Of a DNA stretch of 64,000 nt, positions 12,727 through 27,753 are shown piece after piece (position 1 is the first letter of the stretch; each line of letters begins with the position of its first letter). Origin of the DNA: Hermodice carunculata (lineage: Eukaryota; Annelida; Polychaeta; Eunicida; Amphinomidae). The stretch lies in assembly GCA_964020975.1 (NCBI GenBank), contig OZ026628.1, positions 14,725,079 through 14,789,078 on the forward strand. The letters run 5' to 3'. The notes beneath the pieces were generated by a model. It saw nothing but the letters and a program-made list of their open reading frames with translations, was not told the DNA's origin and did not search any database. The position numbers and the translations under genes were made by a program.

Positions 12727-13572
12727 AGTTCTCTTTTCATGTTTTGCAGAAGTAATAAAATTTGGATTTTGAGTGGTTGGGCCTATACATATAGGAAACA
12801 CTGTAGTTTGTAATTAATGAATAATATTTTAAAGGTTGAGAGGACCGGTTTAAAACCACCAGTTGCCTTTTGTGGGTGACTGCCTGTCTCAGGTCAGGAG
12901 TGAAATTTGTTTCTTCGCACTGGAATTAGAAGATAAGTGTTGATGCTTTGGTAACTCTGGAATCTCTTCGCTGTCATTGTTGAATTTGATATTTAAGAAT
13001 ATGGGTCATGTTTTTCTACTTAAGTGTATCGTACTAGAGACGTACTTCTGTAGAACTTCAATTGTTTCGTGAGGGACTTGTGGAAGTCTGCTCCTTGCAT
13101 TTGATACTCTGTAACAGTGATTCAATCACTTAACCTATTAATTAGATAATGTTCCAGAATCATAGATATCACAAAAACGATGTGGGTCTACTTTCTACTT
13201 TTGCTATAAACTCAGCTGACGAACTAGTCAGAAGAAACCAAAAAAGTTATAGGCCTATCAATTCTCCTTTTATCTTTTTGCAGAAGTAAATAAATTTGGA
13301 TTCTGAGTGATTGGGCCTATATATATTGGAAACACTGTGGTTTGTAATTAATGAAGAATATTTCAAAGGTTGAGAGGACCAGTTTAAAACCACCAGTTGT
13401 CTTGAGTGGGTGACTGCCTGTCTCAAGTCAGGAGTGAAATGTGTTTCTTCGCATTGATATAAGAAGATGAATGTTGATGCTTTGGTAACTCTGGAATCTC
13501 TTAGCTGTCATTGTTGGATTTGATATTTATGAATACGGGTCATGTTTTTCTACATAAGTGTATCATACTAGA
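12727..13572. mobile_element. 0.85-kb insert with about 310-bp terminal direct repeats (TRIM-like candidate)
   Basis: Two direct repeats, 12727-13038 and 13258-13572, are clearly alike. Both pass through 'tgcagaagtaa', 'gggtgactgcctgtctca' and 'gtttttctac' and end TACTAGA. They flank about 219 bp of unrelated internal sequence. The insert sits inside a phrase-repeat sentence, between two stretches of catgtYYgtccgtcc that may be a target duplication or just the local tccg repeat. The layout resembles a miniature terminal-repeat retroelement, but the repeats do not begin TG or end CA, so a dimeric short element is equally possible. It is a fossil with no coding capacity. Confidence 0.5.
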
Positions 13573-14840
13573 CATGTCCGTCCGTCCTTCCAAAAACTTA
13601 TGCTCGTTAGCGCTATACTATCCACAGTTTTCAAGTTAGCCCAAAATAACTTTCAGGACTTGATACAGTGTATGAAAATCTAGGCCGAGTTTGATATTGG
13701 TGGCGCCACCTGCATTATAATCTAATATATGGGTCAAAATGTGAAAATCTTGTGAACACTCTAGCATCTTTAATTTTTGGTGGATCTTCACCAAATTTGG
13801 TGAGATCGTGGAGGAGGTCAAAGTCTAAGTTGGTAATGATACTAGTGGGACCACCTATAATTTGACAGAAAAGCCAAAATGTGTTTTAAGATGTAAAATG
13901 CAATATTTTGAAAAAGTTATTTGATTAGACTTTCCAAATTTTTGTGATATGTAAACCATGATTAAAGGTAAAATGTTGTGTAATATCAGTGACCTTGACC
14001 TATTTTGGTGAGATCAGCAAGCCAGTAAAGTTGAAATAGTGATTTTGTGATGGCTGGGTGTAGCTTCGACATCAATGGCAAAAAGAATTGAGCGTCCCGA
14101 TCAAAATTGCACTTGATTACATGATGTAAAAAACTCTACTTGATGACCTGCTTTTTGGGTCACCATGACCCAGTAATTATGGAGCTTGGCGTTCGTCGAA
14201 GTTTATTTTTCCCCAATAACTCGAAAAGTTTATACTCGATTGGAGCAAACAGACTATATATGGAAAGCTGGATGTAGGACGCATATTTTGAACATAATTT
14301 TTTAATCTGAGTTGAAGGTCGAGGTCAAATGGCCAGTTTGAATATTGGGGGCATCTTGCAAATGCTCTGCACTCCATAATTCTTGAGATAGGCCCATGTA
14401 ACGTTTAGGAGTTATAAAGTGTATAAACTTCTTTGCCGGCATCAATGTTGGTGGCGCCACCTATAGTATTATGTAATATATAGGTCAAAATGTGAAAATT
14501 TTATGATGACTTTCAACTTATGGGGGGGGGGGATATAAAAATTTAGGTTCTTTTTGGTATTGGTGCCGCCACCTACAGCATTAAGCAATATAGGGGTCAA
14601 AACATGAAAATCGTGTAAACACTATAGCATCTTAAATTTTGGGTAGATCTTCACCAAATTTAGTGGGATTTTGGGGGAGGTCAAAGTCAAAGTTGGTAGT
14701 AATACTAGTGACCCCACCTGTAATTTGATGGAAATTTTGAGCCAAAATGTGTTTGAAGATATAAAATTCCATATTTCAAAACGTAATTGGATTAGACTTG
14801 CCAAATTAATAGGATATATAAACAATGTCCAAAGCTAGAA

Positions 14841-15085
14841 TTGTATTGTATTTGTGTCTTTTTGCCCAGAACCACTTCCTAATAGTGCATATCCTATTCC
14901 GCAGTCTGAACTCTTTACTCTCCATAAGCTAACCTGTCCCTGTCTAATCTATATACATATGGAATTACTATTGTCCATATTGCACACATTCCTCTGTAAA
15001 ATTTTGACATAGGCTGTATCAGCCCAAATAAATTAAAGGGTCTTCAGCGGGTAACTACTCAACATGTTTCGGAGCCTTTTACCCG
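14841..15085. mobile_element. 244-bp insert, unit 2 copy
   Basis: Same insert and flanks as at 10575-10818, duplicated together with the large unit. Confidence 0.55.
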
Positions 15086-16477
15086 TATATAATATCAGTG
15101 ACCTTGACCTATTTTGTGAGGTTACCATGCCTGTAAAGTTGCAAAAGGTAATTTTGTAATGGCATGGTGTAGCTTGGACATCAATGGCAATGTCAGGACA
15201 GCACCAGGCCTATGGGCATTTTATTCTATATAATGTAAGTGACATTGATGCTCTGTCCCAAGTTCACTGAGGACATAAAGTTAAGGGCTAACTCAGTGTT
15301 GTCTTGGCAGATGCGACAATATCCATCACAGGAACTGTACAAATAAACTATGATTACATTTGGGGCAAAGTGTCATCTGGTGGACAGTTTGTGCACTTCA
15401 TTTACATAAGCTTTATGTGTTCAGAAGCCACATGAGGACTCTCAACTTTGAAATGAAGAGGTGCAATATAGCCATGGTGCAAGTAGAGCATTAAGCCATG
15501 GGCCTCTTGTTTGGGGAATACCTCAAAAGATAATCTCTGAAGCTGCTTGGCTAATTGCTTCAAAATTGTATAGGATGCCTCAGGGCACCCCTAAACCTTA
15601 ACTTGTTTGACAGTAGGTGATTCATTTTTTGTCTATTTTTTAGCTCGGCTGACAAGTCAGCTGACCTTTAGGGAGGGTCAGCCATCCATCGCCTGTCGGT
15701 CCAGCTGTCCACAATTCACATTTGCGACTTCTCCAAAACTGTCAGCCAGATTTATTTCAACCTTGGTGGCAATATACCTTGGGTGAATCTCTGCCAGATT
15801 GTTAAAATAGTCACATTCCATTGATAATTTTTTTTTTTTTTTGGGGGGGGGGGGGGCAAATCTTCTTCTAAACAGCTCACCTAATTGCTTTGATATCACA
15901 CAGAAACACTCATAGGGACCCCTAATTCTTATTTTTATAAATAGGTAGTGTTGCAATTTTTATCCTTTTTTTTTTTTTTTTAGGATTTTTACTCTGTTTT
16001 TACTTTTTTTTTGATTGATCCAGAACCGTTACTCTGATTAAGCTGAAACTCGGTGGAAATGACTCTTGTGGAAGGGTCAAACAAAGGTGTTCACTAGGTT
16101 GTGCTGTTGTGAATTTCTCATTTTCAACATTTTTTTTTTTCTTTTTTTTTTTTTTTAAATTCAGGTACTTATAAGTAAATGCACTTTTCCTATTGATTAC
16201 TATGTAAGTCAATGGGTATTCTAATGCTAATTCACATTTCTGACTTTTCCAACACTGCCAGCCAGATTTACTTCAAACTTGGTGGCAATGTACCCTGGAT
16301 GGGTCTCTACCAAGGTTGTTCAAATGGTCCGGGTCCATTGATTTTAGGATTTTTATTGAATTTTGGGGCTCTTTTGGGGGGCAAATATTAAAAAAATCTT
16401 CTCTGTAACCGCTCACCCCATTGCTCTGATATTACACAGGAACACTAGGGTCTCCTAGTTGTTGATTTGTTCACCAA

Positions 16478-16907
16478 GGGCCATATTCACTAAGAGTTTA
16501 ATCTGATCATGAATTTTAATAAAATAAAATGAAAATAAATGTGCCTTTGGGCCTTGAATCCTTGCCCTAATGTCTGATGTAAACTTGCAGGGTTAATCAA
16601 TCTATGTTCTCCACTGTAATATGAACTTTTGAATAAAACTTATCATTTTATTAAATCAATATTGATTTAATCCAAATTTTTAAATCTGGATCAAAAGATT
16701 ATATACGGGATCAAAGTAAGATTAATTTAATGAAATGAACATGTAAATCCTTAAGTTCAAATTGTCTCCAAGAGCATATATTGGCTAATTCTCGCAGTTT
16801 GGATCAAACATTGAACCAAGTATTGAGTAGTTTAGGGCCCTAGCCACAATGATTTTAATTGTGGGATCAAAGTTTTGATCAGATCAAATTCTTTATGAAT
16901 ATGGCCC
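16478..16907. mobile_element. Complete MITE copy in unit 3
   Basis: Same element, ends and target phrase as at 12208-12633, about 430 bp. Confidence 0.8.
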
Positions 16908-17000
16908 CAGGTAGTGCATTTTTTTTTTTTTTTTCTATTTTTAGGTCTGCTGACCAAAGGTCGCAAAGCTTATGTGGCCACTCATGTTTGTCCGTCCATC

Positions 17001-17845
17001 AGTTCTCTTTTCATGTTTTGCAGAAATAATAAAATTTGGATTTTGAGTGGTTGGGCCTATACATATTGGAAACACTGTGGTCTGTCATTAATGAATAATA
17101 TTTCAAAGGTTGAGAGGACCGGTTTAAAACCACCAGTTGCCTTTTGAGGGTGACTGCCTGTCTCAAGTCAGGAGTGAAATTTGTTTCTTTGCACTGGAAT
17201 TAGAAGATAAGTGTTGATGCTTTGGTAACTCTGGAATCTCTTCGCTGTCATTGTTGAATTTGATATTTAAGAATATGGGTCATGTTTTTCTACATAAGTG
17301 TATCCTACCAGAGACGTACTTCTGTAGAACTTCAATTGTTTCATGAGGGACTTGTGGAAGTCTGCTCCTTGCATTTGATACTCTGTAACAGTGATTCAAT
17401 CACTTAACCTATTAATTAGATAATGTTCCAGAATCATAGATATTACAAAAACGATGTGGGTCTACTTTCTACTTTTGCTATAAACTCAGCTGACGAACTA
17501 GTCAAAGAAACCAAAAAAGTTATAGGCCTATCAATTCTCCTTTTATCTTTTTGCAGAAGTAAATAAATTTGGAGTTTGAGTGATTGGGCCTATATACATT
17601 TGAAACACTGTGGTCTGTAATTAATGAAGAATATTTCGAAGGTTGAGAGGACCAGTTTAAAACCACCAGTTGTCTTGAGTGGGTGACTGCCTGTCTCAAG
17701 TCAGGAGTGAAATGTGTTTCTTCGCATTGATATAAGAAGATGAATGTTGATGCTTTGGTAACTCTGGAATCTCTTAGCTGTCATCGTTGGATTTGATATT
17801 TATGAATACGGGTCATGTTTTTCTACATAAGTGTATCATACTAGA
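17001..17845. mobile_element. Direct-repeat-bounded insert, unit 3 copy
   Basis: The direct repeats at about 17001-17312 and 17532-17845 correspond to those of unit 2. Fossil, non-coding. Confidence 0.5.
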
Positions 17846-19114
17846 CATGTCCGTCCGTCCTTCCAAAAACTTATGCTCATTGGCGCTATACCATCCACAG
17901 TTTTCAAGTTCGCCCAAAATAACTTTCAGGACTTGATACAGTGTATGAAAATCTAGGCCGAGTTTGATATTGGTGGCGCCACCTGCATTATAATCTAATA
18001 TATGGGTCAAAATGTGAAAATCTTGTGAACACTCTAGCATCTTTAATTTTTGGTGGATCTTCACCAAATTTGGTGAGATTGTGGAGGAGGTCAAAGTCTA
18101 AGTTGGTAATGATACTAGTGGGACCACCTATAATTTGACAGAAAAGCCAAAATGTGTTTTAAGATGTAAAATGCAATATTTTGAAAAAGTTATTTGATTA
18201 GACTTGCCAAATTTTTATGATATATAGACCATGACTAAAGGTAAAATGTTATGTAATATCAGTGACCTTGACCTATTTTGGTGAGATCAGCAAGCCCGTC
18301 AAGTTGAAATAGTGATTTTGTGATGGCCGGGTGTAGCTTCGACATCAATGGCAAAAAGAATTGAGCGTCCCGATCAAAATTGCACTTGATTACATGATGT
18401 AAAAAACTCTACTTGATGACCTGCTTTTTGGGTCACCGTGACCCAGTAATTATGGAGTTTGGCGTTCGTTGAAGTTTACTTTTTTCCCCAATAACTCGAA
18501 AAGTTAATACTCGATTGGAGCAAACAGACTATATATGGAAAACTGGATGTAGGACGCATATTTTGAACATAACAATTTTTTAATCTGAGTTGAAGGTCAA
18601 GGTCAAATGGCCAGTTTGAATATTGGGGGCATCTTGCGAATGCTCTGCACTCCATAATTCTTGAAATAGGCCCATGTAACGTTTAGGAGTTATAAAGTGT
18701 ATAAACTTCTTTGCCAACATCAATGTTGGTGGCGCCACCTATAGTATTATGTGATATATAGGTCAAAATGTGAAAATCTTATAATGACTTTCAACTTTAG
18801 GGGGGGGTATAAAAATTTAGGTTCTTTTTGATATTGGTGCTGCCACCTACAACATTAAGCAATTTAGGGGTCAAAACATGAAAATCGTGTAAACACTATA
18901 GCATCTTAAATTTGGGTAGATCTTCACCAAATTTGGTGGGATTTTGGGGGAGGTCAAAGTCAAAGTTGGTAGTAATACTAGTGACCCCACCTGTAATTTG
19001 ATGGAAATTTTGAGCCAAAATGTGTTTGAAGATATAAAATTCCATATTTCAAAACGTAATTGGATTAGACTTGCCAAATTAATAGGATATATAAACAATG
19101 TCCAAAGCTAGAAT

Positions 19115-19358
19115 TGTATTGTATTTGTGTCTTTTTGCCCAGAACCACTTCGTAGTAGTGCATATCCTATTCCGCAGTCTGAACTCTTTACTCTCCATAA
19201 GCTAACCTATCCCTGACTAACCTATATACATATGGAATTACTATTGTCCATATTGCACACGTTCCTCTGTAAAATTTTGACATAGGCTGTATCAGCCCAA
19301 ATAAATTAAAGGGTCTTCAGCGGGTAACTACTCAACATGTTTCGGAGCCTTTTACCCG
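19115..19358. mobile_element. 244-bp insert, unit 3 copy
   Basis: Same insert as at 10575 and 14841, with the terminal CGGGTAA/TTACCCG hairpin preserved. Confidence 0.55.
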
Positions 19359-19795
19359 TATATAATATCAGTGACCTTGACCTATTTTGTGAGGTTACCA
19401 TGCCTGTAAAGTTGCAAAAGGTAATTTTGTAATGGCATGGTGTAGCTTGGACATCAATGGCAATGTCAGGACAGCACCAGGCCTATGAGCGTCTTATTTT
19501 ATATAATGTGAGTGACATTGATCCTCTGTCCCAAGTTCACTGAGGACATAAAGTTAAGGGCTAACTCAGTGTTGTCTTGGCAGATGCGACAATATCCATC
19601 ACAAGAATTGCACAAATAAACTATGATTACATGTGGAGCGAAGTGCCATCTGATGGACAAACAAGACATTAAAATCACATAAGCTTTACATGGACAGAAG
19701 CCACTTGAGGACTGGCAACTTTAAAATGAAGAGGTGCAATATAGCCATAGTGCCAGCAGAGCATTTGGCCCATGGGCCTCTGGTTTTATGATATT

Positions 19796-21939
<2,144 letters not shown>

Positions 21940-22012
<73 letters not shown>
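21940..22012. repeat. (GAT)24 microsatellite
   Basis: A perfect trinucleotide run. On the complementary strand it reads as polyhistidine, which is not a gene. Confidence 0.97.
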
Positions 22013-22179
22013 GCATTTTGGGGGCAAAAGCGTGAAAAATCTGCTCCAAAAACACTCTGTCAATTGCTTTGAAATTACATGGGGCTCCATTTGGGAACCC
22101 CAAGACCTTATTTACTTCAACAAGTCCTGCCTTGTGCCCCCACCAGGCATGTAGATTTGCCCTCGACCGCCTGTTCGTT

Positions 22180-23190
22180 CGTCTGACATTAAAATTATCA
22201 CATTTGCGTCGTGCATATCTCCAAAAGCTTTTGAATTACAACCATGAAACTTTGTGGAAACATCTACTAATATATGAAGGTATGCACCTAGGGTTTTGTT
22301 TCTCTCTTTAATTAATTACCTTGTGTTAAGCATTAATTAAATTAGGGAAATTCTGGATTCAACGTTAGATTTGTCACATTTGTGTCGCTTGTATCTCAAA
22401 AAGTATTTCAGGTTCAACCATGAAACTTTGTGGAAGCATCTATCAATATATGAACGTGTGCACCTGAGATTTTGTTTGTTTCTTGGATTATTTGATTGTG
22501 CGTTAATCAATCAGTAATCAACTTAGGGAAAATGTTGATTGGACGTCGGACTTGTCCCATGTGTATCGCGTGTATCTCAAAAAGTATTTGAGGTACATTT
22601 ATGAAACTTGGTGCGAACATTAAATAATATGAAGATGTGCACCTGTTGTTTTGTTTGTCTCTTGGATTAATTATCCTGTGATAATTAATTACTAATTAGC
22701 TAAAATGTTGATTCGACGTTGGAATTTGCAGATTTGTGTTGCGCATATCTCAAGAAGTTTCATATACGCTATGAAACCCAATAGATTAATTTATCAACAT
22801 GTGAAGATGTGCACCTGGGCTTTTGTTTGTCCCTTGTGTTAATGAGCCATTGTTTATCATTCATCAGTTTACTTGGTGAAGATGTCTGTTCAGCGAAAAT
22901 GTTGGGTTATGTCAAACTTGTGTCGTGTATTTTACAAAGTGTTTGAGGTACAGCTATGAGACTTGATAGGAACATTATTCAATTTGTGAAGGTGTACCCC
23001 TGGTGTTTTGTTTGTCTCTTTGGTTAATTTTCCTCTGTTAATGATCATTAACTAACGTAGTGAAAATGACAATTCCAGAAAAATGAATATTAGTCCTTGT
23101 CAAACTAGAGCCATGTGTAGCTCATGAAGTATTTAGGTATAGCCATGGAATTTGGTAGGAATATCAGAGTTATGGTTGTGTAATTATTAT
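22180..23190. repeat. About 180-bp degenerate tandem repeat, six units
   Basis: The sentence 'atgaaacttNgtNgNaacat...gaaggtgtgcacctg' starts near 22245, 22421, 22600, 22771, 22956 and 23143, giving periods of 171-187 bp. Each unit also has a 'cgYgtatctcaaaaagt' and a 'ttaatta' stretch. It is non-coding and clearly diverged between units. Confidence 0.8.
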
Positions 23191-23199
23191 CCATGTGAA

Positions 23200-26100
23200 A
23201 ATTTCACAACATGTTTGAAGTCTTACATCAGTTACATGCTACTCTTTCAAATGCTGATGGAGGCAATGGCACGTGGGGAGATTCCATGTCCTTTGGACAC
23301 TTTTCTAGTTTTTTATTCTATTTTTGAACAAATTTCTGTGTGTTTTTCCTACTTGTGACTTCTGCTAAGTGGCAACTGAGATTGTTCTGAAACTTCGTGG
23401 AAATGTGGCCGTGTTAGACAAAGTTGTTCACTAGGTGGTGATACTCTCCATTCTGATTTTCAACAGTTTTTAGCTCTGCTGACCTAACGTGGCAGAACTA
23501 ATGTGACCGCTCATGTCTTTCTGTCCATCCATCCGTCCATAAACTTTTACTCGTTAGCGCGATACCAGCCACAGTTTGCAAGTTAGCCCAATATAACGTT
23601 TAGGACCTATAGGTCGTATAAAAATCTAGGACCCTTTTCATATCGGTGGCGCCAATTACTATATTATGGAACATAAGGGTCAAATGTGAAATTCTTGTAA
23701 ACTCTCTGGCATCTTTAATTTTTGCCGGATCATCACGAGAGTTGGTGGCATTGTGAAGGGTTTCAAAATCTAACTTACTAAGGATACAGGTGGCGCTGCC
23801 TATATGTAAACAGAAAAACCAAAATGTGTTTTAAAGTGTAGAATTCCGTAATTAAAAAAGTAATTAGACTAAACTTGCCAAATCGATAGAATATATAGAC
23901 CATGTCCAATGCTAAACCATTATGTAGTATTGTGACCTGGACCTATTTTTGTGAGGTCACCATGCCTATAAAGTCGAAAGATGTGATTTTGTGATGGAAG
24001 GGTGTAGTTTGGGCATCAGTGGCAAAAAGAATTGAGCGTCCAGATCAAAATTCCACTTGATTGTATTGTATATAAAACTCTACTTAATAACCTACTTTTT
24101 GAGTTCCCATGACCCAGTACTTATGGAGTTTGGCACTTCCCCAAACTTATTGATATGAACAACAGATCATGTATGGAAATATGGATGAGGACCCATGTTT
24201 AATCCGAGTTGAAGGTCAAGGTCAAATGGCTGGTTTGAATGTAGGGGTCGTCTCGTGAATGTTATGCACCCCGCAATTTTTGAGTCAACAGAAGATGTTC
24301 AATATTCGTCACAAGTGAAGTCACATGTCCTAGTAACAAGGGGTCACAATTGGACCTATCATTTGTTTCATTCAAATACAAAACAAACATTTGGTCACGA
24401 CCCATACACTGTTAAAGTCATTAATAGATCATTACATTTGATCTATATTTAGCTTTCTGCACAGCTTCCCGTGTAAATTTGCTTAATAAATCACATTTAA
24501 AAACGTATCTCATTGTCCTCACCTTATATATCCATCATTCTATTATTTATCCCTATATATGTCAGTAGAGTACCAGGCCCGTGGGCCTCTTTTCAAATGT
24601 GGCATCTTTCCGTTCATGCGTCAGTTCATGCAACCATTCCTATTGATTATCATGTCGTTAATGGGGCTTCCAATGAAAATTTACCTTGTTCACTTCCTCA
24701 CCAAAATTCCCATCCCCTAGACTTGAGTTGGACTTACTGTGGGTTCAGCTTGAATATCAAGGTCAACTGAGCGCGGACTGTTCATACAGCCCTCTTACTT
24801 TGACAAAATCTTGGACAATTTCCAAAGCCTGGCGAGTTGCGACGAAGTTGCATAGGGACTTTTCTGGGACCCTTGGATCTTAATCGTGTAATAGTCGGTG
24901 CTGGATTTGTGTTTACCAATTGCGTTTTCCCCATTTTCCACTTCTTCAAAAAGTTCACTCTGATTGCTCTGAAACTTGGTAAAAATATAGCTTGTATGGG
25001 GATTAAACAATGTTGTTCAGTACGTGGTGAGACCTTCGATACCAGATTTTTAACGGGCACTTGATGGTGATACCCACTATCCCTGAGTTTAACAGAGTTT
25101 TCAGTCTGATTGGCTGTCAGTGAAGCCATGCATTTCTATTGATTACTGTGCAAATCAATGGGAATTGCAATGGTAATTCACAATTTCGAAGTCTACAACG
25201 TGTCAACCAGATTCATTTCACACTTGATAGGCATGTGTCTTTGTGACGTTTCAACCAACTTTGTTTGAATGGTCACGTTCCGCTGATTTTAGATTTTGGG
25301 GGGCAAAATCATACAAAATCTCCAAAGCATTTTGAGGAATTATTTCGAAATTACATAGGTACACTTCTGTCTCGATGTTTTTTGACCTCTCCAAAAACGT
25401 CACTCAGAATGCTCCAAAACTCTGGATTGATGCGTGCCTTGTGGGTCAGTTAAACACATTTGTTTGCTGGGTGGTGATACTGTCGATCTCTGATTTTTTA
25501 TCGAATTTGTCAATTTGTATACCTGTCGATTAATATGTCTATGCAAGTCACTGGGGACTGCAATGGAAATTCACCTTTTTTATTTCTCCAAATCAGTCAA
25601 CCAAATTCCCCTCATACTTTGCAGGGATGGGCCTTTGCTTGGTCTCTACCAAAGTTTGTTCAAATGGTCATGCCTGAGTGATTTTTTGTTCATTTTTTGG
25701 CACAATCTTAAAAAACCCCACCTCCAAACACACAGCCAATTGCTTGAAAATTACATAGGGAGACGCCTGGCACCAGGAAATCTTAACTTGTTCAACAATT
25801 GGCTCAGAGATTTTTTTGTTTTTTGTTTTTAGCTCGGTGTGGTCCTTTGTCCGTCGTTGTGGGGGCTGGTGTCTGCATCCGTCCATCAACTATGCCCAAT
25901 TTTGACTTCTCAACACCATCAGCTGGATTCACCATAAACTGGGTGGGGATGTACCTTTGATCGGACTCTACCAAGTTCGATCAAATAGCCACGGCCCGGT
26001 GATTCTTCAACTTTAAAGTTCGCTAACTTGTCTGTCAGCTGACCTTGCTATTGGTTTGAAATTACAAAGGGACACTTCTGGCTAAACATGCACTTCAATT

Positions 26101-27600
26101 TTTCCCCAAATGGCGCTGCAATTTGTTTCTATTCTGTAACGAATGTTTTAGTGTTTTCGCTATGTTTTACTTCTCTGAAACCATCATTTAGAACTTTCTG
26201 AAACTCGGTGGAAATGTAGCTTGTGTAAGGAGTCCAATTGTTCACTAGGTGATTCTATTCTGCGCATCTAATTTTTAAACGAATTTTTCGATTTGGTTAC
26301 GTATCTGTTAATGCAAACATTCTCATTTTTTACAATGCGAGTCAATGGCATTGTAATTTCAAGTCACATTTTTGGACTCATTTAAAACATAAACCAGATT
26401 CACTTCAAACCTGGTGGAGGTGTATCTTGTGTAGGAGTTTACATTTTTTTGTCAAATGGCCACGCTTCAATGATTTTTGGCATTTTCATGAATTTCTTCG
26501 TTCATTTGTGCCAAGCTTTAAAAATCGCCTCCAAACCAAGCCAATTGCTTTGAAATTGCATAGGGACACGTCTGGAGACCTCTATACCTTAGTTTGCTAT
26601 TAAGGGAGTATTATATATGAAAGAATATGGTGTATTTTTACTTTAAATTTCTTGACTCTCCATACGTGTACTTGATTTCCAACACATTTATGAACTGCAT
26701 TGTGGCTCTGTCATTTTCTGGTGTTTTCACAAATTATCAAACTTGTAAAAAAACAACAACAACAAAAAAACAAAAGTAGTAATGGGATATGTTGATGTAT
26801 GCAATAATGATGATGGTCTTAAATAAAGGTGGCCTTAATATCATTCTGACGATCAGAGGACGACTTCGATGTGTGCATGTAAGGTCAGCTGAGCACAGGA
26901 TTGCCTTGTTTATGAACTTTTTGTGTGTTGACACTTTTCTCCACCTTTACTCCAAAATGTTTATTCCGAATGTTCTGAAACTTGATGTAAAAGTAACATG
27001 CGGCAGCGTTATACAAAGTTGTTCACTGGATAGTGATATTTTTCATACCCGATTTTTAACAAATTTGGAAATTTGGGTACCGGTCGGTTAATGCATGCAT
27101 TCTTATTGATCGCTATATAAGTCTACAGGGATTGCAATGGAAATTCACAGTGTGTGCACGTTAGGCCAGCTGAGCACAGTAATGGCACAGTCCTATTGTT
27201 TTTCTATATGAATTGTATGCCCTTTAATCTTCGTTTTGATTATTAACTTTGTTTTTTTCCTCAGCTGAGGTCAAAACAAAGTTTATGTGGTGGTTAGGCA
27301 TTTGCCTTCCATCCCGTGTCGTCCACCATTCACATTTTCGACTTCTTCCAAACCGCCAGCCTGTTTCTGTTCACACTTGGGTGTGTCTTTCTCATGTTTG
27401 TTCAAATTGTTACGCTCCATTGACTTTTTAAAAAAAAATTGTATGGATTTTGAGTTCACGTTTTGGTAAAACCTTAAAAAATCTGCGAAACCGCTGGGCC
27501 AATTGCTTTCAAGTTGTATGAGGACACTTTTGTCGGAGCCGTCGGCTGCTGATCAGTTGGACAGGTGGCGTTGTAATTTTATCTACCTATTTTAGCCTAT
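23200..27600. repeat. Degenerate phrase-repeat block including a GGTGGCGCCA block
   Basis: 23470-24290 is a diverged copy of the sentence type seen at 9310-10130. It starts TTTTTAGCTCTGCTGACC, has a GGTGGCGCCA box near 23645, and runs on to 'gaattgagcgtcc' and 'tgacccagtac'. 24577-24593 carries the AGGCCCGTGGGCCTCTT palindrome. 24780-27600 alternates the other sentence types. 26590-26870 and 24290-24560 look like unrelated insertions or unique DNA. No gene is supported. Confidence 0.65.
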
Positions 27601-27605
27601 CTAAT

Positions 27606-27753
27606 TATTACTGGTAGTAGTGGTAGTCGTTGTAGTAGAAGTAGTAGTAGCAGTAGAAGTGGTAGTAGTATTGGTAGTAGTAGAAGTAGTAGTAGTCGTA
27701 GTAGTAGTAGCAGTAGTAGCAGTGGTAGTAGTAGTAGTAGCAGTAATAGTTGT
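27606..27753. repeat. Imperfect (AGT)n trinucleotide tract
   Basis: About 150 bp are dominated by AGT/GGT triplets with substitutions, embedded in a phrase-repeat sentence ('cttctccaaaaccctgtgccag' follows). Confidence 0.9.

Larger units (their letters stand above)
11196..15462. repeat. Large tandem unit 2 (4.27 kb)
   Basis: This is the full-length unit, offset 4267 bp from unit 3. It contains, in order, phrase repeats, the complete MITE, the insert with long direct repeats, two blocks with GGTGGCGCCACC boxes (near 13702 and 14451), and the 244-bp insert. By eye it is about 98-99% identical to its neighbours, including the passengers, so the duplication post-dates all three insertions. Confidence 0.92.
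15463..19735. repeat. Large tandem unit 3 (4.27 kb)
   Basis: This unit aligns end to end with unit 2 at a 4267-4273-bp offset. It is the most divergent of the three, with small indels (for example near 18573) and scattered substitutions. Its last about 150 bp diverge further before the (GT)n tract. This suggests that units 1 and 2 arose by the later duplication or were homogenised. Confidence 0.9.

Noticed and set aside
9372-19098. Identical 61-67-codon minus-strand frames at 9372, 13636, 9913, 14177, 10355, 14622 and others
   Set aside because: They recur only because the DNA is triplicated. They lie in phrase repeats, have no domains, and do not persist in diverged copies.
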